From Ardenticatenaceae bacterium (lineage in GTDB: Bacteria; Chloroflexota; Anaerolineae; Promineifilales; Promineifilaceae): 64,000 nucleotides of DNA. Below, one piece after another: positions 19,001-25,732 of this stretch; the stretch's first letter is position 1, and each line of letters opens with the position of its first letter. The notes beneath the pieces are model-generated. The model did no database searches and was not told where the DNA came from. It was given only the letters and a program-made list of their open reading frames with translations. The position numbers were made by a program, and so were the translations under genes. The stretch lies in contig JACKBR010000021.1 in the NCBI GenBank assembly GCA_020634495.1, positions 1 to 64,000 of the forward strand, read 5' to 3'.

Positions 19001-20162
19001 AGATCCAAATGATGGCACCGATAACGACACCGAAGCGGAGCAGGTGGCTACCATTGTGGACGCCTCTGACCCAACGGCCGACGGCACGCCAACCGCTGAC
19101 GATCTAGCCAATATTGGTTTAACCAATGTTGTATCAGGCAGCAGTGACGCTTACGAAGAAGCTTTTGCCAATGCCAGTCCGGCACCAACGACGTTGGCCG
19201 ATCTGCAAGCCATTATTGATGTGGTGAACCAGTCAGCAGACAGTGATAGTGACGGCATTAGTGACGCCACAGAGATTGATGCGGGTACAAACCCGAATGA
19301 CGGCACGGATAATGACACCGAAGCAGAGCGCGTTGCCACCATTGTGGCGGCTTCCGATGTCTCGGCTGATGGTGCCCCGAATGAAACTGACCTGGTTATG
19401 ATCGGGTTGACCAATATTGTCTCTAGCAATGTGGGCGCTTATGAAGAAGCTTTTGCCAATGCCAGCCCCGCGCCAACCACGTTGGCAGAGCTGCAAGCGA
19501 TTATTGATGGTTTCAATGTGACGGTTGACAGTGACAGTGATGGCATCAGTGATGCGACCGAGCTTGAGGCGGGCACAAACCCCAGCGAAGGGACGGATAA
19601 CGACACGGAAGCGGAGCGGGTTGCTACCATTGTGGCGGCCTCTGACACAATGGCAAATGGCACGCCAACCGCTACTGATCTCACCAATATTGGCCTAATC
19701 AATGTAGTGCCGGGCAGCATGAACGCTTACGAAGAAGCTTTTGCCAACGCCAACCCATCGCCAACGACATTGGTTGGTCTGCAAGCTATCATAAACGAGG
19801 TTAACCTGGTGACGGATAGTGATGGTGACGGCATCAGTGACGCGACGGAGCTTGATGCGGGTACCAATCCAAATGACGGCACGGACAATGACACCCTTGA
19901 TGAAATTCTTGCGACGCTTGTGGCGGCCGCAGATGCAGTTGCTGACGGTAGCCCTTCAGTTGCTGAGTTGACGGGTGCCGGGTTGGTTAATGTTCACGCC
20001 ATGATGCTAAAACGGTATGAGATGGGCTTCTTTGACCCAACCGCGCTCGGTTTGCCAGCCTTTAGCACACCGCCAACGCTGGCCGAACTGCAAGCGGTTA
20101 TTGATGAGGTAAATGATACGACTATCTTCCTCCCAACTTATTTTGCGCTGTCTGGTAATTAG
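16047..20162 (+). CDS. Large secreted protein with nine 96-residue calcium-type repeats
   Basis: The 1,371-residue protein begins with a signal peptide (MQKTHLLTLVFALVLILGL, mature part after VVAA). The N-terminal third has a cadherin/Calx-like module (YTENQAPIIIDSDITFSSG...), then a carbohydrate-binding-like jelly-roll region. A PKD-like domain follows (SNAGPDQYVVTNSVVTLNAS). The rest is a tandem array. Each unit joins an acidic thrombospondin-type-3-like segment (DSDSDGISDATE, then GTNPNDGTDNDTEAE), probably calcium-binding, to a helical module (VATIVAASD..., ending TTLAELQAIIDGVN). AAAGGAA precedes the ATG. It is probably an extracellular adhesin or matrix protein, with no obvious C-terminal anchor. 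Confidence 0.8.
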   Translation: MQKTHLLTLVFALVLILGLNQASNVVAAPTVTNLDDNTYTENQAPIIIDSDITFSSGNNYRNGYVRFALSNSTVNDQLAVSSDPTPTANGAISIVGSDVFWGDGADVIRIGTVDSTENGQNGQPLKILFAAPLDNFSFETGLNEWVTYDQEFNASSTDYAQDLNGDPIFYYMDSGSTTGTGSIILGTNDSVTFSTSTSTTYASEGTSSLLLHSSGDIVYSGGTGNDNPTGNLSLHGPYAVSANSFYAFPGDQISLDWRAQGGGDDYEVFGFLVQDETIYTKLFSQRGDTITSWNTQTANITIEGNYKFLFVGGTYDATGGYYVGADLYVDNIRLLSTGTINDDVVSAVAQHITFENTSDAPNITTRSLTVSAQASDSSTGSATSNIDITAVNDAPVSNAGPDQYVVTNSVVTLNASGSSDVEGDTPLTYVWTQTGGTAVTLSSNTAEMPTFTAPATPSSLTFTLTATDSQALADPTPDTVFISVEIDTDGDGIRDVTETDAGTNINDSTDNDTEAEQVATIVAASDSPADGAPTAGDLVNPTLGLTSINASSIGDYEEAIANASPVPTSKADLQAIIDAVNGTADGDNDGISNGTENDAGTDPNDGTDNDTEAEQVATIVAASDASPDGAPNETDLTNIGLVRLVSSSIGAYETAFANASPAPTTLAALQAIVDGVNQGNDGDSDGISDATEIDAGTNPNDGTDNDTEAEKVATLVAASDTTADGAPTATDFTNTGLVRVITTSMAAYEEAFANASPAPTFLAELQAIIDGVNKTVDTDHDGISDATEYDGGTSPTAGSDNDEESERVATIVAASNTMANGTPTADDLTNIGLANVNASLIDDYEEAFANASPAPTSYADLQSIIDDINSTADSDSDGFSDLTELDAGTNPNDGTDNDTESERVATVVAASDSPADGFPLVTELANIGLVRLVSGSMNDYEEAFAAASPVPATLADLQAIIDGVNQTKDSDSDGISDATELEAGTDPNDGTDNDTEAEQVATIVDASDPTADGTPTADDLANIGLTNVVSGSSDAYEEAFANASPAPTTLADLQAIIDVVNQSADSDSDGISDATEIDAGTNPNDGTDNDTEAERVATIVAASDVSADGAPNETDLVMIGLTNIVSSNVGAYEEAFANASPAPTTLAELQAIIDGFNVTVDSDSDGISDATELEAGTNPSEGTDNDTEAERVATIVAASDTMANGTPTATDLTNIGLINVVPGSMNAYEEAFANANPSPTTLVGLQAIINEVNLVTDSDGDGISDATELDAGTNPNDGTDNDTLDEILATLVAAADAVADGSPSVAELTGAGLVNVHAMMLKRYEMGFFDPTALGLPAFSTPPTLAELQAVIDEVNDTTIFLPTYFALSGN
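17505..20140 (+). repeat. In-frame tandem repeat array, 288-base unit
   Basis: The marker ACNGANAATGA (coding T-D-N-D) starts at 17571, 17865, 18153, 18441, 18729, 19017, 19305, 19593 and 19881. The first interval is 294 bases and the next seven are all exactly 288 bases (96 codons). Units have diverged at many synonymous sites but have not drifted in length, so length is under constraint or the array is being homogenised. Confidence 0.9.
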
Positions 20163-20246
20163 GTTGTCTTGAGGCAAACTTCTTAATGGCAGCTTAGGTG
20201 ATTGCTAAACCTGAGTGTAGCATAATCGCCTTGAAGCTTTGATGAT

Positions 20247-20285
20247 GGTAACGGCCGTTTCCCCAAACGGCCGTTACCTTTTTTT
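20247..20285 (+). terminator. Rho-independent terminator made of two ACGGCCGT palindromes
   Basis: GGTAACGGCCGTTT (20247-20260) and AAACGGCCGTTACC (20265-20278) pair perfectly around a four-base CCCC loop, followed by a seven-T run (20279-20285). It ends the repeat-protein transcript about 90 bases after its stop codon. Each arm is a copy of the genome-wide palindrome. Confidence 0.9.
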
Positions 20286-20368
20286 ATTCTTTTTGCAGGC
20301 TGGTTCAGGAAAGCCTCTCCGAGGCTGATTGTAGCCCTCACCGCAGCAAAGCAGCAGAGAGATGGGCA

Positions 20369-21343
20369 TTAGCTCATCTCATTCATGTCTAGCCGTTTTT
20401 CAAAAGCCAGGCTGGCCGTGATTTCTTGGAAACCCAGCTTTTTGTTTAGCGTCAACATCGGGTTGTTTTCTTCATTGCCGGTGCGGATGGCCGGGTAGCC
20501 GGCTGACTGGGCGTAAGCGATAGCGTGGGCTTTGAGAGCCGTAGCCAAGCCGCGCCGCCGGTAATCGCGGAGCACGCCGGTGAAGCCCGTACGGACGATG
20601 CCGGGCTGGCTGCCTTTCTCAAACATGGAGTTACCCACGTAACGGCCGTTTTCCACCGCCACCACCCACGAATCTACCATTGCGCTTGGGGACTCCAGGT
20701 AGAGCTGCCTGAATCGATCTTCTGGCATTTTCTTGGGAGTAAACGGCAGTGGCTCATCTTGCACCAACTGCCAATCCAGCTCATGCAGCTTGGGCAGCCA
20801 GGCTGGATCGCTGGCTTGCAGTTCCGGCACGGTGTAAAGGGCAATGCCCTGTGCTTCTAGCTTTTGGTGCAGCGGCGCGAAGGCTGAAACATCAAAGGCT
20901 GACACATCCAGCTTGCTAATGACCCAGCGCATCACCTGCTGGTAGCCGCGCTTTTGCAGGAATTGCACGGTTTGCGGATGGTGCTGGTAGCAGCTGGTTG
21001 CCAGAATGGCTGGCTGGGGATCGCAGCTTTGTAGCGTTTGCCGGATTTGGTTATAAACGGCCGTACCCACGCCCTTTCGCTCAAAATCGGGATGTACCAC
21101 AATGCTGAAGCGGTAGCGGTTTGGCTCGCTGCTGTCGGTTGGCTGGTTGGCGCTGGCAAAGGCGATGATCTGGCCAGCTTGCTCCACCACCCAGCGCCGA
21201 AAAAATTGCTCAGGCTTACGAATGGCGTCGTTGTGCTTGAACTCGGCAACCGAATCCGCATTTTCTGGGTAGACGGCTTTTTCTATTTGGGCAATGGCCT
21301 CGTATTCCGCGTTGGTTGGTTGAAAGGGGCGAATCGTAAACAT
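20369..21343 (-). CDS. Double-domain GNAT acetyltransferase
   Basis: The 324 residues hold two GNAT domains. The first has a clear acetyl-CoA loop (VVHPDFERKGVGTAVYNQI). The second has GVLRDYRRRGLATALKAHA followed by the RTGNEENNPMLTLNKKLGF signature seen in the second half of tandem GNAT enzymes. The overall layout resembles mycothiol synthase (MshD), but the substrate cannot be inferred. The ribosome binding site GGAG lies inside the end of the upstream gene (stop at 21350), so the two are translationally coupled. It is the last gene of a leftward GNAT/APH block. Confidence 0.82.
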   Translation of the reverse strand: MFTIRPFQPTNAEYEAIAQIEKAVYPENADSVAEFKHNDAIRKPEQFFRRWVVEQAGQIIAFASANQPTDSSEPNRYRFSIVVHPDFERKGVGTAVYNQIRQTLQSCDPQPAILATSCYQHHPQTVQFLQKRGYQQVMRWVISKLDVSAFDVSAFAPLHQKLEAQGIALYTVPELQASDPAWLPKLHELDWQLVQDEPLPFTPKKMPEDRFRQLYLESPSAMVDSWVVAVENGRYVGNSMFEKGSQPGIVRTGFTGVLRDYRRRGLATALKAHAIAYAQSAGYPAIRTGNEENNPMLTLNKKLGFQEITASLAFEKRLDMNEMS

Positions 21344-21349
21344 TAAGAA

Positions 21350-21922
21350 TTACTCCAGTTTGTCTAATTCTGTCGCTAAGATGGAAAAGAACCAGTCATC
21401 GACGAAACGGCCGTTGTCAAAAAAGCGTTCTCGCAAATAGCCATCCTCAATAAAGCCCACTTTGCGCAGCAAATTGGCAGATGCCGGATTTTTTGGATCG
21501 ACATTGGCCTCAATGCGGTGAAACCCCATCTCTGCCAGGCCAAAGCGCACCACTGCCCGCACCGCCTCAGACATGATGCCCTGCCGCCAGTAGGCGGAGT
21601 TCAATTCATAGCCGATCTCCGCCCGGTGGTGGTAGGCGGTGATGTCGTGGTAGCCGCAGGTGCCTAAAACCGTGTCGTCACCCTGCCGCGTAACGGCCCA
21701 GCGCAAAGCGCGCTTCTCGCTAAATGCTTTGGTATACCAGTTGATGAGTTTATGCGCTTCGGCCACATCTTTGTAGACAGGCGTGCCGTGCCCGACCATC
21801 ACCTTGGGATCGCTAAAGACGGTAAAAAGTGCCGCTGCATCATCAGGAACCAACTCCCGCAGCCGCAGTCTTTCGGTTTCCAGGATGGGGAAGGTTATAA
21901 AATGTTTGGTTAAATCCAGCAT
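21350..21922 (-). CDS. RimJ/RimL-type GNAT acetyltransferase
   Basis: A 190-residue GNAT protein of the RimJ/RimL branch. It opens with ILETERLRLRELVPDDAAAL, has the central IGYELNSAYWRQGIMSEAV acetyl-CoA motif, and ends with the typical IEANVDPKNPASANLLRKVGF. Members acetylate N-terminal amines of ribosomal proteins or small molecules. Standalone copies in resistance-like clusters often have other targets. AAAGGA is eight bases before the ATG. Confidence 0.85.
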   Translation of the reverse strand: MLDLTKHFITFPILETERLRLRELVPDDAAALFTVFSDPKVMVGHGTPVYKDVAEAHKLINWYTKAFSEKRALRWAVTRQGDDTVLGTCGYHDITAYHHRAEIGYELNSAYWRQGIMSEAVRAVVRFGLAEMGFHRIEANVDPKNPASANLLRKVGFIEDGYLRERFFDNGRFVDDWFFSILATELDKLE

Positions 21923-21945
21923 TCAAAAAATCCTTTCAATGTGTG

Positions 21946-21967
21946 GGTCAATTTTTAAAAATTGACC
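21946..21967. repeat. Perfect palindrome of the GGTCAATTTT family, copy 1
   Basis: GGTCAATTTTT and AAAAATTGACC are joined directly, followed by TACG. It belongs to a five-member family in this window (also 25608, 25711, 43921, 44091). It lies between the APH gene at 21976 and the RimJ-like gene downstream. It could act as a weak terminator. Confidence 0.8.
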
Positions 21968-21975
21968 TACGTGGG

Positions 21976-22893
21976 CTACCAACCGCTGCCAATGGGCTGC
22001 ACGTCACGCGCCCGGCCAACGTGAACCATGAACCAGTCTGGCTCGTCGGGGTAGCGCAGGCCGCCGAGCAGCCATTGCAGTTCTAAAGTGCCTGCCCGAA
22101 AGCGGGCTCGCTCGATGTGTTGGCCAATGCTCGGATAGGCTGGAGCCATCAGGCGGACAAACGTTTCGCCAAACTGGTTGATGAGGCAGGCAAAATCGGT
22201 GGCAGGGTCGCCCACGCCTGCCGTGCCAAAGTCGATGACCCCGTTGAGCCGCCGCGTTTCGGGGTTGTAAAGCAGGTGGTAAGGGCCCAAATCGCCATTC
22301 ATGAAGACGTGCTCGCAGTGCATAAAGTCAGGATTTTCTAGCACGGGGGCAAAGTGCTGCTCAACCCAGTCGCGGGCAAAGGTCATCAAGAGGGGAAAGA
22401 GATTTTCTTTGACGTCATCGTACAGCTGCTGCCATTTTTCCGGGGTGCGGTTGGTGACAGACGGCCGTATCCCCATTTTCTCAACTTCAACCATTGGAAT
22501 CGTGTGCAATTGGTGCAAAAACGTGCCCAACTGTGTGGCAATGGCCTGACGGTCGGCCAGGGGCAGGCGCAGCAGAATGTGTTGGGTGAGCGCTTCACCA
22601 GGAATCCAGTCGTAGGAGGTAAAAGACGTGCCCAGCTTTTCACTTTCGTAGAGTGTCCAGTGCGGCAGCGGCATGTCCAGGTGCTTTTGAGCCAACGCCA
22701 GGCAGTTGGCCTCCTGGCGAAGATGATCGATGGCCCAATCATGTTTAGGAAAGCGAAAGACGCGACGGCCGTTCACAATCAGCACGTCATTTACCAGCCC
22801 TTCGTTATTGATTTCCACTGATTCCAGCACCAAATCAGGTTCGACACGAGCAATTTCTTGGCGGTAAACGGCCGTATCTCGTTCAAGCTTCAT
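21976..22893 (-). CDS. APH-family phosphotransferase
   Basis: A 305-residue kinase of the aminoglycoside phosphotransferase/choline kinase fold. The catalytic loop reads FMNGDLGPYHLLYN (Asp in NGDL, where the family usually has HGDL), and the metal-binding segment is GVIDFGTAGVGDPATDFA. It phosphorylates a hydroxyl of a small molecule with ATP. Whether this is an antibiotic cannot be told. GGAGGTGATAA precedes the ATG, and the gene overlaps the end of the upstream kinase by 11 bases, so the two are probably co-translated. Confidence 0.85.
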   Translation of the reverse strand: MKLERDTAVYRQEIARVEPDLVLESVEINNEGLVNDVLIVNGRRVFRFPKHDWAIDHLRQEANCLALAQKHLDMPLPHWTLYESEKLGTSFTSYDWIPGEALTQHILLRLPLADRQAIATQLGTFLHQLHTIPMVEVEKMGIRPSVTNRTPEKWQQLYDDVKENLFPLLMTFARDWVEQHFAPVLENPDFMHCEHVFMNGDLGPYHLLYNPETRRLNGVIDFGTAGVGDPATDFACLINQFGETFVRLMAPAYPSIGQHIERARFRAGTLELQWLLGGLRYPDEPDWFMVHVGRARDVQPIGSGW

Positions 22894-23887
22894 CGGTTAT
22901 CACCTCCGCAAAGTCAAAGTCGATGTACGGCCGTTCCGCATGAATAATTTCCCGCCGCCCGCGCATAAAAGTAGCCCCCCAACCATCGCCGCTCAGGTCT
23001 GGATAGTCGCGGGAAAGAACGCCATACAGATCAATCTCGCGCAGCTTCATGAAGGGCAAAATTTCTTTGAGCCAGACGGAGTCGAGCTGGTTTTCTTCAC
23101 GGTAGCCCTGCCAGAACTTTGGCCAAAATTGGCTGCAAAATTCAACCGGGTTGGGGTGGTTGGTGATGGCGTAGAAAACCGCCATCGCAATATCGTAAAT
23201 GAAGTGGCCGTAGACGCAATCATCAAAGTCGAACAGGGTGATCTGGCAATTTTCATCGACAAATAGGTTGCCTGTGTGGGCGTCCTGGTGAATAAGGCCA
23301 AAAGCGTCTGGCGGGGCGGGCAGGCTGCGCAGATAGGCCATATTGGCCTCGGCTAATTCCATTACTTTGGGATCAAGCTGGGGTAGGGCACTGATGGCAT
23401 CGGTCATGATGGGATCGTCCCACTGCGGCCGTTTCCAATCATCATTTGGCAGGCTGTACTGTTTGGTAAGCGCGTGCATTTTGCCGAGGAGACGGCCGTA
23501 ATTCAGCATAAACGGCTCCGTCCAGCCGCCATTTTGCCAGACCGGCCCACCCTTGGCCCAGGCAAACGCCGTTGCCAAAAAATGCTCTCCCTGGCCATCG
23601 TCGATGAGCTCCACCAGATGCCCGGCTTTGGAATGAACCGCGCGGGCCGCGCCTGCCCCACCGGCTGCCAGATGGTTGATCCAGTCCACCTCGCCGCGAA
23701 TGAGGTCTGGGCTGCGGCGCAGGCTGTGCCCCAGCCGCAAGACGTAGCGTGCTCCATCTTTTTCAAAGCCGTAGATGAAGCTCTCAAAACCGCCCAATTC
23801 TTCAATTTTGTCCGGTGCAATGCCGTAGCGCTGCTGGGCTTCGGCCAAAATTGTGTTGTTAAACCGGTTACGTATTTTCTCTTCCAT
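22883..23887 (-). CDS. APH/SrkA-like phosphotransferase
   Basis: The 334-residue protein has the APH catalytic loop LIHQDAHTGNLFVDE and a metal loop LFDFDDCVYGHFIYDIA. The FDFDDC variant is typical of the SrkA/homoserine-kinase-II-like branch. An N-terminal ELGGFESFIYGFEKDG segment fits the nucleotide-binding lobe. The start is at the ATG at 23887, preceded by GGAGAG; an upstream in-frame codon lies inside a dispersed repeat. It overlaps the next kinase gene by 11 bases. The substrate is unknown. Confidence 0.85.
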   Translation of the reverse strand: MEEKIRNRFNNTILAEAQQRYGIAPDKIEELGGFESFIYGFEKDGARYVLRLGHSLRRSPDLIRGEVDWINHLAAGGAGAARAVHSKAGHLVELIDDGQGEHFLATAFAWAKGGPVWQNGGWTEPFMLNYGRLLGKMHALTKQYSLPNDDWKRPQWDDPIMTDAISALPQLDPKVMELAEANMAYLRSLPAPPDAFGLIHQDAHTGNLFVDENCQITLFDFDDCVYGHFIYDIAMAVFYAITNHPNPVEFCSQFWPKFWQGYREENQLDSVWLKEILPFMKLREIDLYGVLSRDYPDLSGDGWGATFMRGRREIIHAERPYIDFDFAEVITDEA

Positions 23888-23902
23888 GTACTTTCTCTCC
23901 CA

Positions 23903-23964
23903 GGTGCGACGCACTTGCAAAGTTTGGTTTATGGTAAATCAGTCTGCGAAAAGTGCGTCGCACC
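23903..23964. repeat. Inverted repeat GGTGCGACGCACTT, copy 1, reaching into a gene
   Basis: GGTGCGACGCACTT (23903-23916) pairs exactly with AAGTGCGTCGCACC (23951-23964). A tighter copy is at 40731-40761. The right arm lies inside the 3' end of the DinB gene and encodes Gly-Ala-Thr-His there. Confidence 0.8.
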
Positions 23965-24498
23965 GAAATAAGCACAGATTTCTTGAATTTGGCCGCGATG
24001 TTCGGTTTCATGCTGGGTGAGATGATACAGTACCCATTCCGGCGTGACGTGATATTGGGGCAGCAATCTCGCCCGGCGGAAGTCGGCCAGGGTGAGGTTG
24101 GCGTAGACGTCTAGCAGCAGTTGGCGGGCGGTGTCTAAACGTTGCAGATGGGTGGTGAGGGAAACGGCCGTTACCGGAAACAGCCGCCCACTTTCATCCC
24201 GCACGGGGTAGGGCAGCAGTGCCTGAACCTCTGCGGGGAATTCCTGCTCCAGCACCTCGCAAAACAGCCAATCAATTTCGATGGCCGCAATGTGGTACAG
24301 CAGCGTGCCGATGCTGTTGCCACCGGGATACGGTTCCCAATCCAGCAGCGCCTCGTCCAGGTCGGCCAGCGTTCTGCGCAGCCGCCTGCGCGCCCCTTCC
24401 AGCAGCCACAGCGCCCGGCCAATTTCCGGATCGGTAGCTGACAATGGTTCAATCCGCAGTTGTTCAATCATCATTTGTTCGTTTGTTGGTTCACTCAT
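23929..24498 (-). CDS. DinB-superfamily protein
   Basis: A 189-residue four-helix-bundle protein of the DinB/YfiT type. The metal-binding His triad is recognisable as LLYHIAA in the middle and YHLTQHETEHRGQI near the end. Family members are metal-dependent, often thiol transferases, or stress proteins without known reaction. GAGGAG stands before the ATG. The last residues (GATHFSQTDLP) are encoded by a dispersed inverted repeat, so the C-terminus was probably altered by repeat insertion. It heads the kinase pair downstream on the same strand. Confidence 0.82.
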   Translation of the reverse strand: MSEPTNEQMMIEQLRIEPLSATDPEIGRALWLLEGARRRLRRTLADLDEALLDWEPYPGGNSIGTLLYHIAAIEIDWLFCEVLEQEFPAEVQALLPYPVRDESGRLFPVTAVSLTTHLQRLDTARQLLLDVYANLTLADFRRARLLPQYHVTPEWVLYHLTQHETEHRGQIQEICAYFGATHFSQTDLP

Positions 24499-24519
24499 AC
24501 TTTCTCCTCGAAAATAAAA

Positions 24520-24615
24520 AGCGGAACACAGAGCTTCGCAGAGAAGACACAGAGGTGCACAGAGGAATTAGAAGAAATCTGTCAAATCTGCGAAATCTGC
24601 TGATTTTAATTCATG
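24520..24615. repeat. Dispersed CACAGAG/CGCAGAG-type intergenic repeat
   Basis: A run of CACAGAG, CGCAGAG and GCACAGAG words is followed by AATCTGTCAAATCTGCGAAATCTGC and TTCATGGTG. Closely related blocks are at 26867-26960, 28722-28922 and 43022-43105. It is non-coding; origin and function are unknown. Confidence 0.75.
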
Positions 24616-24630
24616 GTGTTGAGCTTGCGC

Positions 24631-25587
24631 TCATGCCGCCTTCTTTGGATAGGCTCTATTCATGGCGCTGGCCATAAAGTCGCTAAAGTTTTGGCGCACG
24701 GCCGTTTCCGAATACACCCCCGCCTGCAAAGTTTGCCACTCAGGGATCATCCCTTCTGGGTCGGGCATAAAGCGGGCAGCGGCGGCCAATTCCCAAAATG
24801 TGAGATTGGTTACTGGACGGCCGTTTGCCTGCACGTAAGCTGCCAAAAAAGCATCGGCCAACGGTTCGCCGCCCAGCATGGCCAATTCCAGGCGCAGGTA
24901 GGCCACATCGTAACCGGGATCGCCAAAGGAGGCTTCTTCCCAATCGAGAACGGCCGTAATCCGGCCATCCTGCCACAAAATATTGCCCAACCAGTAATCG
25001 ATGTGTACCAGGGCAGGCGGGGCGGGCTGGATGGTGGGCAGCAGATCGTGAACCGCTTGCCAGACGGAACGGCCGTCTGGGTGGGCACACATTTTTTCTT
25101 TGGCCTTTTCATTGCGTAAAAACCAGACCACTTCTTCATTGCCATCGAGCAGGAAACGCCTGTCAGCTGCCGCCAGCGGAATGGCGTGAATTTTGGCCAG
25201 GGTTTGGGCCAGTTCGCTAACCCAGGCTGCCTGGTTTGCTGGCCGAATGATTTGCTGGCCAGCCACAAAGCTGGTGACGATGCCCGGACTGCCCAGCAGA
25301 TTGCCGCTTTTGTCTAGCAGCAGCGGCGTGGGGGCCGGAATGTGGTGCTGCTGCAACAGAGCCAGGGTGTTGAATTCCCGCTCCGCCTTTGCGCCCCGAT
25401 CATAATCGCCAAACACAGCGTAGCGCCGCACGACGACCTGTTTGGGGCCAACGGCCGTTTCATAAGCCAGCAGCGTGCTCTCATTTGAGAAACTGCCGGG
25501 TAACGGCCGTGCGCTTTTTAGAATTCCTTCGCTGTCCAGTTGGTGGATGACATTTGTATGTATTTTTGAAAGCTTCATTTCAATCAT
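24631..25587 (-). CDS. APH-family phosphotransferase
   Basis: The 318-residue protein shows the complete APH signature: LVHIDYWLGNILWQDG as catalytic loop (HID variant of HGD) and AVLDWEEASFGDPGYDVAYL as metal loop. This HxDYxxGNxLW...DWE form is common in homoserine-kinase-II-like and macrolide-phosphotransferase-like proteins. The substrate cannot be inferred. The ATG at 25587 (MIEMKLSK) was chosen, with a weak GGAAAA upstream. The longer in-frame start would read through a hairpin repeat and a gene remnant. Confidence 0.85.
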   Translation of the reverse strand: MIEMKLSKIHTNVIHQLDSEGILKSARPLPGSFSNESTLLAYETAVGPKQVVVRRYAVFGDYDRGAKAEREFNTLALLQQHHIPAPTPLLLDKSGNLLGSPGIVTSFVAGQQIIRPANQAAWVSELAQTLAKIHAIPLAAADRRFLLDGNEEVVWFLRNEKAKEKMCAHPDGRSVWQAVHDLLPTIQPAPPALVHIDYWLGNILWQDGRITAVLDWEEASFGDPGYDVAYLRLELAMLGGEPLADAFLAAYVQANGRPVTNLTFWELAAAARFMPDPEGMIPEWQTLQAGVYSETAVRQNFSDFMASAMNRAYPKKAA

Positions 25588-25607
25588 TATTTTCCGTTCT
25601 TGCTGTT

Positions 25608-25629
25608 GGTCAATTTTGCAAAATTGACC
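25608..25629. repeat. GGTCAATTTT palindrome, copy 2
   Basis: GGTCAATTTT-GC-AAAATTGACC followed by TACGG. It provides the TAG stop of the gene remnant at 25629-25703 on the minus strand. Confidence 0.8.
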
Positions 25630-25703
25630 TACGGGGAAACAGGCCACAAGTTGGGCCACTCTGGTTTTTGGTAAAAAAGTGCAAATTCAGGCAAAGTTTC
25701 CAC
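25629..25703 (-). pseudogene. Duplicated 3' fragment of the adjacent GNAT gene
   Basis: Read on the minus strand, these 25 codons give VETLPEFALFYQKPEWPNLW and then PVSP-stop. They align along their whole length with the last residues of the next gene (EALPEFAPYHQNPEWPNLWP, ASP-stop). Both copies end in the same GGTCAATTTT hairpin. This is a diverged fragment left by a local duplication of the 3' end plus its hairpin. It has no start codon or upstream gene body and should not be expressed as a protein. Confidence 0.85.
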
Positions 25704-25710
25704 TGCTGTT

Positions 25711-25732
25711 GGTCAATTTTATAAAATTGACC
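25711..25732. repeat. GGTCAATTTT palindrome, copy 3
   Basis: GGTCAATTTT-AT-AAAATTGACC followed by TACGG. It supplies the TAG stop codon (25732-25734) of the GNAT gene on the minus strand. Confidence 0.8.

Noticed and set aside
17505..20140. Regular 288-base repeats as a possible CRISPR-like array
   Set aside because: The period is far too long, the units are coding and in frame, and no cas genes are present.
24810..25268. 152-codon frame overlapping the APH gene
   Set aside because: Out-of-frame shadow of intact kinase motifs, Trp/Arg-rich.
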